Assembly (NCBI RefSeq): GCF_004791025.1
Contig: NZ_SRUO01000018.1
Coordinates: forward strand, 63,079 to 127,078
Origin: Mesorhizobium sp. M4B.F.Ca.ET.203.01.1.1
Lineage (GTDB): Bacteria > Pseudomonadota > Alphaproteobacteria > Rhizobiales > Rhizobiaceae
Length of the DNA: 64,000 bases
Reading direction: 5' to 3'
Shown here: in pieces, positions 51,738 to 60,146 of the stretch
Layout: every line of letters starts with the position of its first letter
How positions within the stretch are numbered: the first letter of the stretch is position 1
The notes under the pieces: model-generated
What the model was told of the DNA's origin: nothing
The model's database searches: none
The model's input: the letters and a program-made list of their open reading frames with translations, nothing else
Position numbers and translations under genes: made by a program

Positions 51738-52736
51738 ATGGCAAGGCGAGACGTGCTATTGGGCATAACGCAAGCGGAGACGACGAAGCCGGATCGCCAG
51801 GCGACCGCCGGTTACGCGACGCGTGGCGCCTCGCGATCGATGCTGTCTTCCATCGGTGAGCTTGCAGCCCAGGCGGCAAAGGCCGAAAGGCTGGTCGAAG
51901 GTGAAACGGTGGTCGACCTCGATCCCAGTCTCATTGACAGCTCGTTTGTTTCCGATCGCATGGAAGGCGACGACGAAGCCTTCGGTGAATTGGTGGCAGC
52001 CATTAGGGAGAGGGGGCAGGACAGTCCGATTTTGGTTCGGCCTCACCCCACGAACAACGGGCGCTATCAGATCGTATTCGGTCACCGTCGTGCTCGCGTG
52101 GCAAAACAACTTGGGAAACCCGTCCGTGCCGTTGTCAAGGAACTTCATGACAGGGATCATGTGGTTGCGCAGGGACAGGAAAACTCAGCACGGGCCAATC
52201 TGTCTTTCATCGAGCGAGCGGTGTTCGCACAGAATCTGGCGGATCTCGGCCATGACAGGGAAACAATTCAATCTGCTTTGGCGATCGACGCTCCAATGCT
52301 TACGAGAATGCTTTCGGTCACAAAACGCATTCCAAATGCCATCATCCATGCGATCGGAGCCGCGAAAGGTATCGGCCGCGACCGCTGGCTTGATCTGACG
52401 TTGCTGATCGAGAAGCCGTCAAATCTGATGAAGGCTAAGGAACTTGTTGATACTGAGGAATTCAAGTCGGCGGCAACCGATGACCGCTTCAACATCCTCT
52501 TCAATTTTCTAAAGACATCCAGAAAACCCAAGAAGGGAGCAGGTGCGTCCGCCAATGCCAAATCCTGGTCTCTGGCAGGCAAATCGGTCTGCGTGACCAC
52601 GAAGGACACCGGGAAGGCGTTCACAGTAGCTCTGAAGGCCAAGGACGCCTCCCGTTTCGGTGCGTACCTTTCCGAGAACCTGGAGCAGCTCTATCGAGCA
52701 TTCAGGGAATTGGAAAAGAAGCAAACAGGAGACTGA
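51738..52736 (+). CDS. repB: RepB plasmid partition protein (ParB family)
   Basis: 332 residues. The N-terminal RepB domain has ETVVDLDPSLIDSSFVSDRM, GQDSPILVRPHP and YQIVFGHRRARVAKQLG. The central helix-turn-helix has SFIERAVFAQNLADLGHD then SALAIDAPMLTRML. A C-terminal dimerisation part follows. RepB binds parS and stimulates RepA. The ATG follows a GGAGAAG ribosome site. It is 155 bp from the repC start, and that gap holds the ctRNA gene. Confidence 0.95.
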   Translation: MARRDVLLGITQAETTKPDRQATAGYATRGASRSMLSSIGELAAQAAKAERLVEGETVVDLDPSLIDSSFVSDRMEGDDEAFGELVAAIRERGQDSPILVRPHPTNNGRYQIVFGHRRARVAKQLGKPVRAVVKELHDRDHVVAQGQENSARANLSFIERAVFAQNLADLGHDRETIQSALAIDAPMLTRMLSVTKRIPNAIIHAIGAAKGIGRDRWLDLTLLIEKPSNLMKAKELVDTEEFKSAATDDRFNILFNFLKTSRKPKKGAGASANAKSWSLAGKSVCVTTKDTGKAFTVALKAKDASRFGAYLSENLEQLYRAFRELEKKQTGD

Positions 52737-52747
52737 AACCGCAAAAG

Positions 52748-52794
52748 AAAAAGGCCCCCGACGGCGAACCGTGGAAGCCCTTCTCGATCTGTAG
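52748..52794 (-). ncRNA. Counter-transcribed RNA of the repB-repC gap
   Basis: On the minus strand TTGACA (52830-52825) and GATTCT (52807-52802) form a promoter with a 17-base spacer. Transcription from about 52794 would end after a GC-rich stem (ACGG-ttcg-CCGT inside a GGGCTTCC/CGGGGGCC pairing) at a T run near 52750. This is the position and size of the small antisense RNA that represses repC in repABC plasmids and sets incompatibility. Confidence 0.8.
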
Positions 52795-52891
52795 CAAGCC
52801 GAGAATCTCATTTCCGCGAATCAGTGTCAAGAGTTTTAAGCGTCGATTCGGCGGACGGATTTCTTTTGCCTAATTGAAGGCGAAGGAAGAA

Positions 52892-54097
52892 ATGGAGACG
52901 GGTATTGCAACGACGCCCTTTGGGCGGCGGCCGATGTCGCTTGCCATGCTGGCAGCGCAAAACGCGTCACGTGAGACCCCTAAGGGCAGGGTCGTCGACA
53001 AGTGGCAGATCTATCGCAACCTCTGCGAGGGCAAAAGCATCATTGGCATCGGCGATCGCGCCCTGGCCGTCCTGAATGCGTTGCTGTCATTCTATCCTGA
53101 CAGTGATTTAAGTGAGGAAAACGGCCTCATCGTGTTTCCCTCGAACGCACAGCTGTCGCTCAGGGCGCACGGCATGCCCGATTCCACCTTGCGGAGGAAC
53201 CTGGCGGAACTGGTGGATTGCGGTCTAGTCATCCGTCGGGACAGCCCGAACGGCAAGCGTTATGCACGGAAGGGCAGGGGTGGGGAGATCGAGGAAGCAT
53301 TTGGTTTCTCGCTGGCGCCGCTGCTGGCCCGTGCTCAAGAGTTCGAGGCGGCGGCCGAGCGTGTTCGCGCCGACAACAGAGCGCTCAGGCTTATGAGAGA
53401 ACGCATTACGCTGCACCGCCGGGATATCCAGAAGTTGATCGAGGCGGCCGTTGAGGAAGACGTGCCGGGCGACTGGGGAGGCCTGTGGAGGCACTTCCGC
53501 GCCGTTGTGGAGTCAATTCCGCGCCGAGCCAACATTGCCGAGCTTGAACCGATCGTGGCCGATCTGGCAGCGTTGCGTGATGACGTGGATAAGCTGCTGG
53601 AAATCCATATGGGATCTACGATTCCGAGCGGCAATGAGTCCCAAAGCGAGCGGCAGCAATCTGATTCAAATACCGACTCTATTTTTGAATTTGAACCTGC
53701 TTTGGAAAAAAGCGGGGCGGCGGCCGAGCCACTAACGAGGACCGCAGAGCCGCCGAAAACCTATCCGCTGGGGCTAGTGCTGAAGGCCTGCCCCGAAATT
53801 GCGGACTACGCCGTTGAGGGGATCGGCAACTGGCGCGATTTCATGATAACCGCCGCCCAGGTGCGGGGATACCTGGGCGTTTCGCCGTCTGCGTATGAGG
53901 ATGCCTGCCATGTCATGGGTCAGGAAATCGCCGCGGTGGTGATTGCGTGCATTCTGCAGCGGGCACAGCGCATCGAGTCAGCTGGTGGCTATCTTCGCGT
54001 GCTGACCGAGAAGGCGAGGGCAGGGGAGTTTTCGGTCGGGCCGATGCTGATGGCGGCATTGCGAGCGAACGGCCCGACTGCAAAGATGACAGGGTAA
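52892..54097 (+). CDS. repC: RepC replication initiator of the repABC cassette
   Basis: 401 residues from the ATG at 52892, preceded by GAAGGAAG. TPFGRRPMSLAMLAAQ is the classical RepC start. The winged-helix part has GRVVDKWQIYRNLCEGKS, IVFPSNAQLSLRAHGM and STLRRNLAELVDCGLVIRRD. The C-terminal domain (LKACPEIADYAVEGI, then SAGGYLRVLTEKARAGEFS) is joined by a variable Ser/Glu-rich linker (about 255-290). The replication origin is expected inside this gene. Its level is set by the ctRNA just upstream. Confidence 0.95.
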   Translation: METGIATTPFGRRPMSLAMLAAQNASRETPKGRVVDKWQIYRNLCEGKSIIGIGDRALAVLNALLSFYPDSDLSEENGLIVFPSNAQLSLRAHGMPDSTLRRNLAELVDCGLVIRRDSPNGKRYARKGRGGEIEEAFGFSLAPLLARAQEFEAAAERVRADNRALRLMRERITLHRRDIQKLIEAAVEEDVPGDWGGLWRHFRAVVESIPRRANIAELEPIVADLAALRDDVDKLLEIHMGSTIPSGNESQSERQQSDSNTDSIFEFEPALEKSGAAAEPLTRTAEPPKTYPLGLVLKACPEIADYAVEGIGNWRDFMITAAQVRGYLGVSPSAYEDACHVMGQEIAAVVIACILQRAQRIESAGGYLRVLTEKARAGEFSVGPMLMAALRANGPTAKMTG

Positions 54098-54145
54098 CGC
54101 GTGGGCGGATCAGTTCGCGCTGATGCAGAGGCTTGTATGTCGCAT

Positions 54146-54173
54146 CATGTGAGGCTATATTTTGCCTCACATG
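54146..54173. promoter_or_regulatory. Perfect palindromic operator of the Xre-RES module
   Basis: ATGTGAGGC and GCCTCACAT form a perfect 9-bp inverted repeat around the AT-rich spacer TATATTTT, which may also supply a -10 box. It lies 15 bp before the antitoxin start, the usual place for an autorepression site. Confidence 0.75.
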
Positions 54174-54187
54174 GAATGGAGAGCGAA

Positions 54188-54619
54188 ATGCTAGCGTTTG
54201 GAAATGTCGCCGACGTGTTGGGGCTGCCCGTCAAAGAAGTGGCGGCGCGGTCGCCTTTCGGGCTGATCTCCCGGATCGAGGATGGACTTCCCATTGGCGC
54301 ACTTGAGCGCGTTGCGCATCTTCTGGCGCCGGGCGATGCTCAGTTCAAATTCCGGCTGATCCCCAAGGCGACCTACGAGCGGCGCAAGGCCGTACATCGC
54401 CTCTCGTCGGACGAGGGGACACGATTGGCCCGCGTCGCGCGCGTCTGGGGCCTTGCTGTCGATGTCTGGCAGAACGAAGAGGAAGCGCGCGATTTCTTGT
54501 TTAGGCCGCACCCGATGATTGAGGACAAGCGACCGATCGACGTCGTTATCATGAGCGAGTTCGGTGCCGAAATGGTGGTCGATATTCTCGCAGGGCTGAA
54601 GTACGGCAGTGCTGCGTGA
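54188..54619 (+). CDS. Xre/MbcA/ParS-type antitoxin
   Basis: 143 residues from the ATG at 54188, which has GGAGAG six bases upstream; in-frame starts lie further left, but they would cross the operator. LAFGNVADVLGLPVKEVAAR and GLISRIEDGLPIGALERVAH form the helix-turn-helix. The C-terminal part (VARVWGLAVDVWQNEEEARD, then MIEDKRPIDVV) is the toxin-binding DUF2384 region. It neutralises the RES toxin that starts inside its stop codon and represses the operon. Confidence 0.85.
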   Translation: MLAFGNVADVLGLPVKEVAARSPFGLISRIEDGLPIGALERVAHLLAPGDAQFKFRLIPKATYERRKAVHRLSSDEGTRLARVARVWGLAVDVWQNEEEARDFLFRPHPMIEDKRPIDVVIMSEFGAEMVVDILAGLKYGSAA

Positions 54620-55098
54620 CGGCGCAGACTCTCGATCGCACTCTCTCGTCCTTTCGTATCGGCGATCCGGCCGGCACCTACCCTATCTTCGATGCGACCG
54701 GCTCGACTATCGCGCCAGGGCGATGGAACACGCCCGGAAGTCCTGTCATCTACACCAGCGAGCACTATTCGACGGCCCTGTTGGAAAAGCTGGTGCATGG
54801 CAGCGGCCGACTGCCGCCCAACCAACACTACATCGAAATCACTATCCCCCGCGGACTGAGTTACGAGGTCTTTTCCCAGCCGTCACTGCCCGGCTGGGAC
54901 GCGATGCCGGCGACGGTGAGCAAGGGATTTGGCGAAAGCTGGTGTTTAGAACGGCGCAGCGTCATCCTGCTGGTGCCGAGTGTCGTGGCGCGTCTCGATT
55001 GCAATGTGCTGATCAATCCGGCGCATCCGGAGTTTTCAAGGATCCAGACAAGTCTGCACCAGCCGGTCTACTGGGACCGGCGGTTGTTTGGCGCGTAA
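54616..55098 (+). CDS. RES-domain toxin
   Basis: 160 residues from a GTG overlapping the antitoxin stop. RES landmarks: SSFRIGDPAGTYPIFDATGS, the Arg-x-Asn set GRWNTPGSPVIYTSEHYSTA (Arg, Tyr, Glu, Ser) and the end LHQPVYWDRRLFG. RES toxins break down NAD+. Placed directly after repC, the module would stabilise the plasmid by killing cells that lose it. Confidence 0.88.
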   Translation: MTAQTLDRTLSSFRIGDPAGTYPIFDATGSTIAPGRWNTPGSPVIYTSEHYSTALLEKLVHGSGRLPPNQHYIEITIPRGLSYEVFSQPSLPGWDAMPATVSKGFGESWCLERRSVILLVPSVVARLDCNVLINPAHPEFSRIQTSLHQPVYWDRRLFGA

Positions 55099-55119
55099 CG
55101 CGGGGAGGGGCTTTCTCGT

Positions 55120-55260
55120 CTACAAGACCGAGGCCTTGGTGAGATTGACGCGGAACCGGTCACATCGGCGCTGATATTTCCGCGTCATCTCGGCCGAGGC
55201 GTGGCCGAGCTGCCTCTGCAAATAGCGCTCATCGACCTCGGCCGACGAGGCAAGCTCGGG
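55120..55260 (-). pseudogene. C-terminal remnant of a tyrosine recombinase
   Basis: Minus-strand codons read DERYLQRQLGHASAEMTRKY then QRRCDRFRVNLTKASVL and stop at 55120. This is the classical end of a tyrosine recombinase, with the His of LGH and the catalytic Tyr. No N-terminal part is left; it is unrelated in detail to the whole recombinase that starts at 55291. Confidence 0.75.
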
Positions 55261-55290
55261 GCAGGGCCGGAGCACTTTGGCCCCTGCGAC

Positions 55291-56463
55291 TCAGACGATG
55301 ATCCGCGCCGCCCGCCCGAGCGTGCGCTCGGCATCATTGTAGTAGTTGGACGCCTGTTGCACCGAGCGGTGCTGCGACTGCTGCATGGCTTCGGGCAGCG
55401 GAATGCCGCGACGGGCAGTTTCGGTGAGATAGCCGGAGCGCAGACCGTGGGCGGAAAACAGCGCCGGATCGAGCCCGGCCTCGGCGGCGCGGCGCTTGAG
55501 GATCAGATTGACCGCTTGCGGCGTCAGCGCGCGTTTTTCGAGATTGCCCCAGCGATCGATGCCGCGGAACACGGCGCCCTCTGTGATCCCGGCGCGTTCG
55601 AGCCAGCCTTTCAGGGCCAGAACCGGCCGGCCAACCAGCAGCACGAAGGCGTCGCTGTCGGCCTGTGTCGTTTTTGTCCGGCCGAGCCGGATTTTTAGGC
55701 ACGGCAGTTTGTCCAAAGAGTCGGGAGCCTTGGGATCGGCCGGCACCGGCTCTTCTTCGACGATCTGCTCGAACCTGAGCGAAGCAATTTCGCTGCGGCG
55801 ACGGCCGCCTGAGGCGAAGGCGGTGATGAGAAGGGCGCGGTCGCGCACGTCGACGAGACGGTCGCCGGCGCAGGCTTTTAGGAGCGCGGTCAAAATGTCG
55901 GCGGTCACCGCCTTTTTGCTCTTGCGGCCCCGGGGGCGGGCGCTGGCGCGCACCGCCAACTTGATCGCGCTCTGCAGTCGCGGCGCGTTGAATTTTCCCC
56001 TAAGACCGCGCCATTTGGTCAGCGTCGACCAGCTGGACAGACGCCGGCGCACGGTGTTCGGCGCGTGCGGTCCGTCGACGCGCAACAGTTTGGCCGACTT
56101 CAACGCCGCGGTCACGTCTTCCGGCATGCCGTGCGAAACGTCGGTTTCACGCTTTGCGGGATCCCACAGGTGATGGGCGACGAATTTTATCAGCAATACC
56201 TCCGGCGCCGGCCAGGGCAGCGAAAAACCGGTCGCGGCCAGAGACCAGGCTTCGAGGTAACCGAGGTCGGAGGCCAGGGCGCGCAAAGAATTTGCGCCGA
56301 TGCCTTCTTTGGCGAGATGGCGCAGCGTTGCGACGTCGTCGTCGGTCAAAAGTTCGGCCAGAAAATCGCGCCGGTCGAATGGCAGCACCGAATCCAGCGC
56401 ATCGAGCGCCTCCGCACGGCGCAGTTTTTGGTCGGATGCGGGTTTTGGCAGGCGAAGATCCAT
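55291..56463 (-). CDS. Tyrosine site-specific recombinase
   Basis: 390 residues. Catalytic set: Arg222 region (ASGGRRRSEIASLR), Lys264 (RTKTTQ), His339-x-x-Arg342 (FSAHGLRSGYLT), His365 (QSQHRSVQQA) and Tyr374/375 (SNYYNDAER). The N-terminal 170 residues are a SAM-like core-binding domain. It ends GRAARIIV, as in recombinases that lie next to replication regions of rhizobial plasmids. It may resolve plasmid multimers. A loxP-like inverted repeat lies at 57686-57718. The next gene upstream is 9 bp away in the same direction. Confidence 0.88.
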   Translation of the reverse strand: MDLRLPKPASDQKLRRAEALDALDSVLPFDRRDFLAELLTDDDVATLRHLAKEGIGANSLRALASDLGYLEAWSLAATGFSLPWPAPEVLLIKFVAHHLWDPAKRETDVSHGMPEDVTAALKSAKLLRVDGPHAPNTVRRRLSSWSTLTKWRGLRGKFNAPRLQSAIKLAVRASARPRGRKSKKAVTADILTALLKACAGDRLVDVRDRALLITAFASGGRRRSEIASLRFEQIVEEEPVPADPKAPDSLDKLPCLKIRLGRTKTTQADSDAFVLLVGRPVLALKGWLERAGITEGAVFRGIDRWGNLEKRALTPQAVNLILKRRAAEAGLDPALFSAHGLRSGYLTETARRGIPLPEAMQQSQHRSVQQASNYYNDAERTLGRAARIIV

Positions 56464-56472
56464 GACGGCGGC

Positions 56473-57567
56473 TCAGAACAGATATTTTTTGTCGGCCCAG
56501 GCGAGCAGCACGGCGGCATCGCGGTCTGGCAGGCGCACGCGGCCGGCACGCAATCCGTCGGCGATCGCATCGCCGACGTCCGGATCGACCCAGTGCCCGT
56601 GCGTCATCAGAAAGAACCAGGCGAAGGGCAGGCCCACCTCGGCGTCGATCGCCTCGATCCGCTCCATCAGGCGGTGCACCGAACTGTCTTCCAACGGCAG
56701 CTTCCCGGCGGGCATTTTGAGCGGCCGCGGGATAAAACCGATCTCGCGTTTTTGGCCACGATCTTCAAGATCGTGGATGTCGAAGGCCCAATGGTCAAAA
56801 ATGCGGTGGGCGCAGGCGCTCGACCGCTGCCAGTCGGCAAAAAAGCGGTTCTCGCGCGGCACAAAGTCGAACCAGTCCGGATTGGCCTCCAGGAATGGGA
56901 TCTCTCGTGTGCCGGTGGGCCCAACCTCGCGAATGACGCGGTTTTCGAGCTCGGGACGGCGTGCCGCCCGCTGTTCGCGTTCGATGCGGGCCCGGCGCGC
57001 CAAGAAACTCCGCATGTGAACGATGCCGCCGCCGGCGCGGCCGCGCAGCCGGTAGACCGGTCCTGCGAGCTGCTGCGCCTCGGCAGCGGAATCGCGAGAA
57101 ACCCAGGACGGCTCCAAAAGATCGTCGGCGCTATAGGGGCGATAATCGGGATCGACGACGGGTCCGGCCAAAACCTCGATCTCGCGGCCGAGCGAGAGCT
57201 GGATAAAATCGGCGACGCCCGGCCCGGTCGGCGCAAAGGCGAAGGCGCTGGCGCCGCGCCATTCGGCGAATTTTTCCCCGGCCCCGCGATGCCGGTGCCA
57301 GAACGCGGTGAGATCGCCGCCCAGTTCGGCCAGCTCGCGTTCGATCCAGGCGCGATGATCGCCGCAGCGCGTGCCGTCGGCAGCGACGACGGCGTGAGGG
57401 CTGCGCCAATAAAAATCGTCGATCGTCGCGACGGTGAAGGCAAAGCCTGGAAAGGTTTTGTTGAGGGCAGGGGCGAGCTCGGCGTCGGCCGACTGCGCCT
57501 GCAGAGATGTGAGTACGGTTTCGACGGAAGCGGGGTCGGGCAGGCGGACGGGTTTTTGGTCGGACAT
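56473..57567 (-). CDS. Conserved rhizobial plasmid protein of unknown function
   Basis: 364 residues. The sequence has PALNKTFPGFAFTVATIDDF, WFDFVPRENRFFADWQRSSA and FAWFFLMTHGHWVDPDVGDA, rich in Trp and His. No known domain and no membrane segment was recognised. It precedes the recombinase gene by 9 bp, so the two are probably co-transcribed from the region near 57.6 kb that contains the inverted repeat. A helper role in recombination is possible. Confidence 0.6.
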   Translation of the reverse strand: MSDQKPVRLPDPASVETVLTSLQAQSADAELAPALNKTFPGFAFTVATIDDFYWRSPHAVVAADGTRCGDHRAWIERELAELGGDLTAFWHRHRGAGEKFAEWRGASAFAFAPTGPGVADFIQLSLGREIEVLAGPVVDPDYRPYSADDLLEPSWVSRDSAAEAQQLAGPVYRLRGRAGGGIVHMRSFLARRARIEREQRAARRPELENRVIREVGPTGTREIPFLEANPDWFDFVPRENRFFADWQRSSACAHRIFDHWAFDIHDLEDRGQKREIGFIPRPLKMPAGKLPLEDSSVHRLMERIEAIDAEVGLPFAWFFLMTHGHWVDPDVGDAIADGLRAGRVRLPDRDAAVLLAWADKKYLF

Positions 57568-57685
57568 GCCAGGCGGCCTTTCTCGCGCGGCGAAATGGCC
57601 GCGCCTTGCGTGATTCTCGGCCGCGCGGGACGTCGCCGGCGGCCATCTTGGGGCCGAAAATGGCTGATTTGCGCCGCAAAAACAA

Positions 57686-57718
57686 TCACTATCGATAAGA
57701 GGTGATTATCGATAGTGA
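57686..57718. repeat. 13-bp inverted repeat with 7-bp spacer (loxP-like)
   Basis: TCACTATCGATAA (57686-57698) and TTATCGATAGTGA (57706-57718) flank the asymmetric spacer GAGGTGA. The 13-7-13 layout is like a simple tyrosine-recombinase crossover site, and such an enzyme is encoded 1.2 kb away. It lies between divergent genes, so an operator is the main alternative. Confidence 0.65.
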
Positions 57719-57791
57719 CAAAGACGCCAGAGAAAATCCCCAGCAAGTCAACTTAAGTGCCAGATAGCTTGACTAACGCGAATCAGCCATC

Positions 57792-58922
57792 ATGAAAACA
57801 ATGCCTTACGACATCAGCCTTTTTTCCCTCGACACCCTCATCGCGCCCGTCGCGAAGGCGACCGAGGCGCTGGCTCGGCTCGACGAGCGGCTGGCCCGCT
57901 CGCCGGTCCGCGACGGTTTTGTCGAGCGCCAGCATTTCGCCGACGCAGCCGCCGCGCTGTGGCTCGAGGGCGAGCTCGTCCACCTCGAAGACCTCGTCCT
58001 GCACGACGCCCACATGGACGTCCGCACCCCAACCCACGAACTCACCCGCGCGCACGCGGTGCTGCGAACCCGTCGGCGCATTTTTGGCCAAAAGCCGGAC
58101 TGGGCGCTCAGTCGCGACGGTTTTTTGGCCCTGACCGGCAGGGACGGCGCGATGCCGGCGGCGGAGGGCCAAAACAATCGGGAAGGGGAGGGGGCTGGAG
58201 CCAGCCCCGTTGAAGCCGACGGTCGGGACGATGGTGAGGACGATCTTTTGGCTGAAGAATTTGCCGAGATCGATGCTGTACTGGCGCGCTCGTCAAAGAT
58301 TCTGAGCGGCGCCGACGTGCCGGCGAGGACGCCGCGTTCGGACGAGCGGCCCGACCTGATCTACGACCTCGACTGGAATGAAGAAGAACGGCTCGCCGAA
58401 TGGCGGGATGTGATCGCCAGGACCCGCGATCTGCCGGTCATCCTGCGCGCCGCCGTCCTGCTCGAGGCCTGGTCGGATATCGAGGTGCTGCAGCATGCCA
58501 CGTGGCTCGGGCCGCTGTTCGTCGCCGCGCTGCTGCGGCAGGAGGGTCTTGCCGGCAATCATCTCGTCAGCCTGCAGCTCGGCGCCAAGAATATTCCACG
58601 AGAGCGGCGGCGGGCGCGCAATCGCTCGGATCGGTTGTTGGCTTTTGTCGATGCCATCCACGAGGCAGCGCTCGCCGGGTTGAAAGAGCATGACCGGCTG
58701 GTGATGGCGAAAAGCCAGATGGAACGGCGGCTGCGGGAGCGGCGCGTCAGTTCAAAACTTTCCGACCTGATCGAGCTGGTGCTCTCGCGGCCACTTGTCT
58801 CGACTGGCATGGTTCAGAAGGGGCTAAAAGTGACAAAACAAGGGGCGCTGAATCTGGTCGGTGAGCTTGGGCTGCGCGAGATGACGGGGAGGGGAAGGTT
58901 TCGGGCGTGGGGGATTGTGTGA
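57792..58922 (+). CDS. RHE_PE00001-like protein (DUF1612 type)
   Basis: 376 residues. It starts KTMPYDISLFSLDTLIAPVA and has RDGFVERQHFADAAAALWLE and GELVHLEDLVLHDAHMDVRT, then a charged linker. The C-terminal helix-turn-helix (LIELVLSRPLVSTGMVQKGL, VTKQGALNLVGELGLREMTG) closes the protein. This family is common on rhizobial plasmids near replication genes. The first part resembles Fic-like N-terminal helices, but no Fic motif is present. DNA binding is likely. Role unknown. Confidence 0.8.
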   Translation: MKTMPYDISLFSLDTLIAPVAKATEALARLDERLARSPVRDGFVERQHFADAAAALWLEGELVHLEDLVLHDAHMDVRTPTHELTRAHAVLRTRRRIFGQKPDWALSRDGFLALTGRDGAMPAAEGQNNREGEGAGASPVEADGRDDGEDDLLAEEFAEIDAVLARSSKILSGADVPARTPRSDERPDLIYDLDWNEEERLAEWRDVIARTRDLPVILRAAVLLEAWSDIEVLQHATWLGPLFVAALLRQEGLAGNHLVSLQLGAKNIPRERRRARNRSDRLLAFVDAIHEAALAGLKEHDRLVMAKSQMERRLRERRVSSKLSDLIELVLSRPLVSTGMVQKGLKVTKQGALNLVGELGLREMTGRGRFRAWGIV

Positions 58923-59025
58923 GCCTCAGTCGGTCACGATAACAATTCCATCACCTTTACGAAATTATCGAACTTGACGAACTTACGATCTGTAACCATA
59001 TTGGTGACAGCAGGAGGTTGTCATC

Positions 59026-59706
59026 ATGGCCGCTCCAAAACGCAGCAATCATAGCGGGACCGCATCCCATGCGGGAGTCGCCCTGAGTTTTACCACGAAG
59101 TTGCCGGCACAGGCCGATTTCAAAAAGGTGTTGCTCGAACGCTATCAGGAGGCGATCGCACGCAGCCGCAAGATCGGCCATCGCGTATCGTTCCGGGTAG
59201 AGGTCGATCCGGCCGCCGGCGCGCAGACGATCACGCCGGTCGAGGAACAGCCGAGCGCTTCAGATGCTTTTCCCGTCGAGGATAGGGGCAAGCCCGACGC
59301 TGAGCTTGAAGCGGCGCTCGCCAAGGCGCGCGAATGCGGTCGCAAGCGTGTTGCCGAAATTGTGGCCGGCGAAGACATGCTAAGTGCCGAAGCCTTTGCC
59401 AAGCTGCTCGGCACGTCGCGGGTGACGGTCAACGCCAAGCGGCAGAATGGTCAGGTGCTCGGGGTCAATGGCGCCAAGCGCGGCTTCCGCTTTCCTGTCT
59501 GGCAACTCGACAAGGACGGTCGTCCCTTCGGGGCATTGCCGGTACTCCATGCGACGTTGGGCGATCGTGCTTGGGCGGTCTATCGATTTCTGGTGTCGCG
59601 CCATGGCGCGCTCGATGGGCGGACGGGACTCCGAGCCCTTCAGCAAGGCGATGACGGCTCGGTGTTGGCCGCGGCGGAAGGCATAGCCAGGGGCGATTTC
59701 GACTGA
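59026..59706 (+). CDS. Antitoxin-like protein of a second RES module
   Basis: 226 residues. The N-terminal half is charged (FKKVLLERYQEAIARSRKIG). The middle has a helix-turn-helix (SAEAFAKLLGTSRVTVNAKR) and the end a DUF2384-like region (GFRFPVWQLDKDGRPFGALP, AVYRFLVSRHGALDGRTGLR). Its stop abuts the RES gene. The RES partner is broken, so this may now be an orphan antitoxin that still represses its promoter. Confidence 0.7.
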   Translation: MAAPKRSNHSGTASHAGVALSFTTKLPAQADFKKVLLERYQEAIARSRKIGHRVSFRVEVDPAAGAQTITPVEEQPSASDAFPVEDRGKPDAELEAALAKARECGRKRVAEIVAGEDMLSAEAFAKLLGTSRVTVNAKRQNGQVLGVNGAKRGFRFPVWQLDKDGRPFGALPVLHATLGDRAWAVYRFLVSRHGALDGRTGLRALQQGDDGSVLAAAEGIARGDFD

Positions 59707-60146
59707 ATGCCCGGCGTCCCACCTCCACCCGATTTCGGGCGCGCAAAGCTCGAAATCGAGACCATACCGCCGGGGCGGACATTCGGTCGGATCTACTGGA
59801 GCACCTATCCTGATCCCCTCGGATACGGGAAGTCGGCGAGCCGTTTCAGCGATCCGCGGCGTCGTGTTGCTGCCAACCGTTTTGGCGTTCTCTACCTCGG
59901 CGACTCTCTGAAGGTTTGCTTCCTCGAGGCCGTGTTCCGAGATCGGCGCGAAGGACTTTCGACGACCTCCCGATAGAGGAGGTGGAACTGACCCAACGGC
60001 GCTATGCGGAGATCACGACTACGGCGGTCCTTCGCCTAGTCGACCTCAGGGGCGACAATGCGGTCAGGATGGGTGTTCCCACCGACGTTGTTCGGGCACA
60101 GCGCCAGAACTTGGCGCGCTGGTGGTCGGTCACGTTTCACGTGTAA
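59707..60146 (+). pseudogene. RES-domain toxin, frameshifted and truncated
   Basis: The start (PPPDFGRAKLEIETIPPGRT, then SRFSDPRRRVAANRFGVLYL and CFLEAVFRDRREG) is a good RES domain. Near 59960 the frame shifts: the continuation FDDLPIEEVELTQRRYAEIT to RQNLARWWS is in another frame. After WWS the gene is cut at about 60142 by an IS481-type end. Both changes remove the C-terminal part, so the toxin should be dead. Confidence 0.8.

Noticed and set aside
56065..57705. 546-codon open frame on the plus strand
   Set aside because: It is antisense to the recombinase and the conserved hypothetical gene, has low-complexity shadow composition, and contains no known domain.
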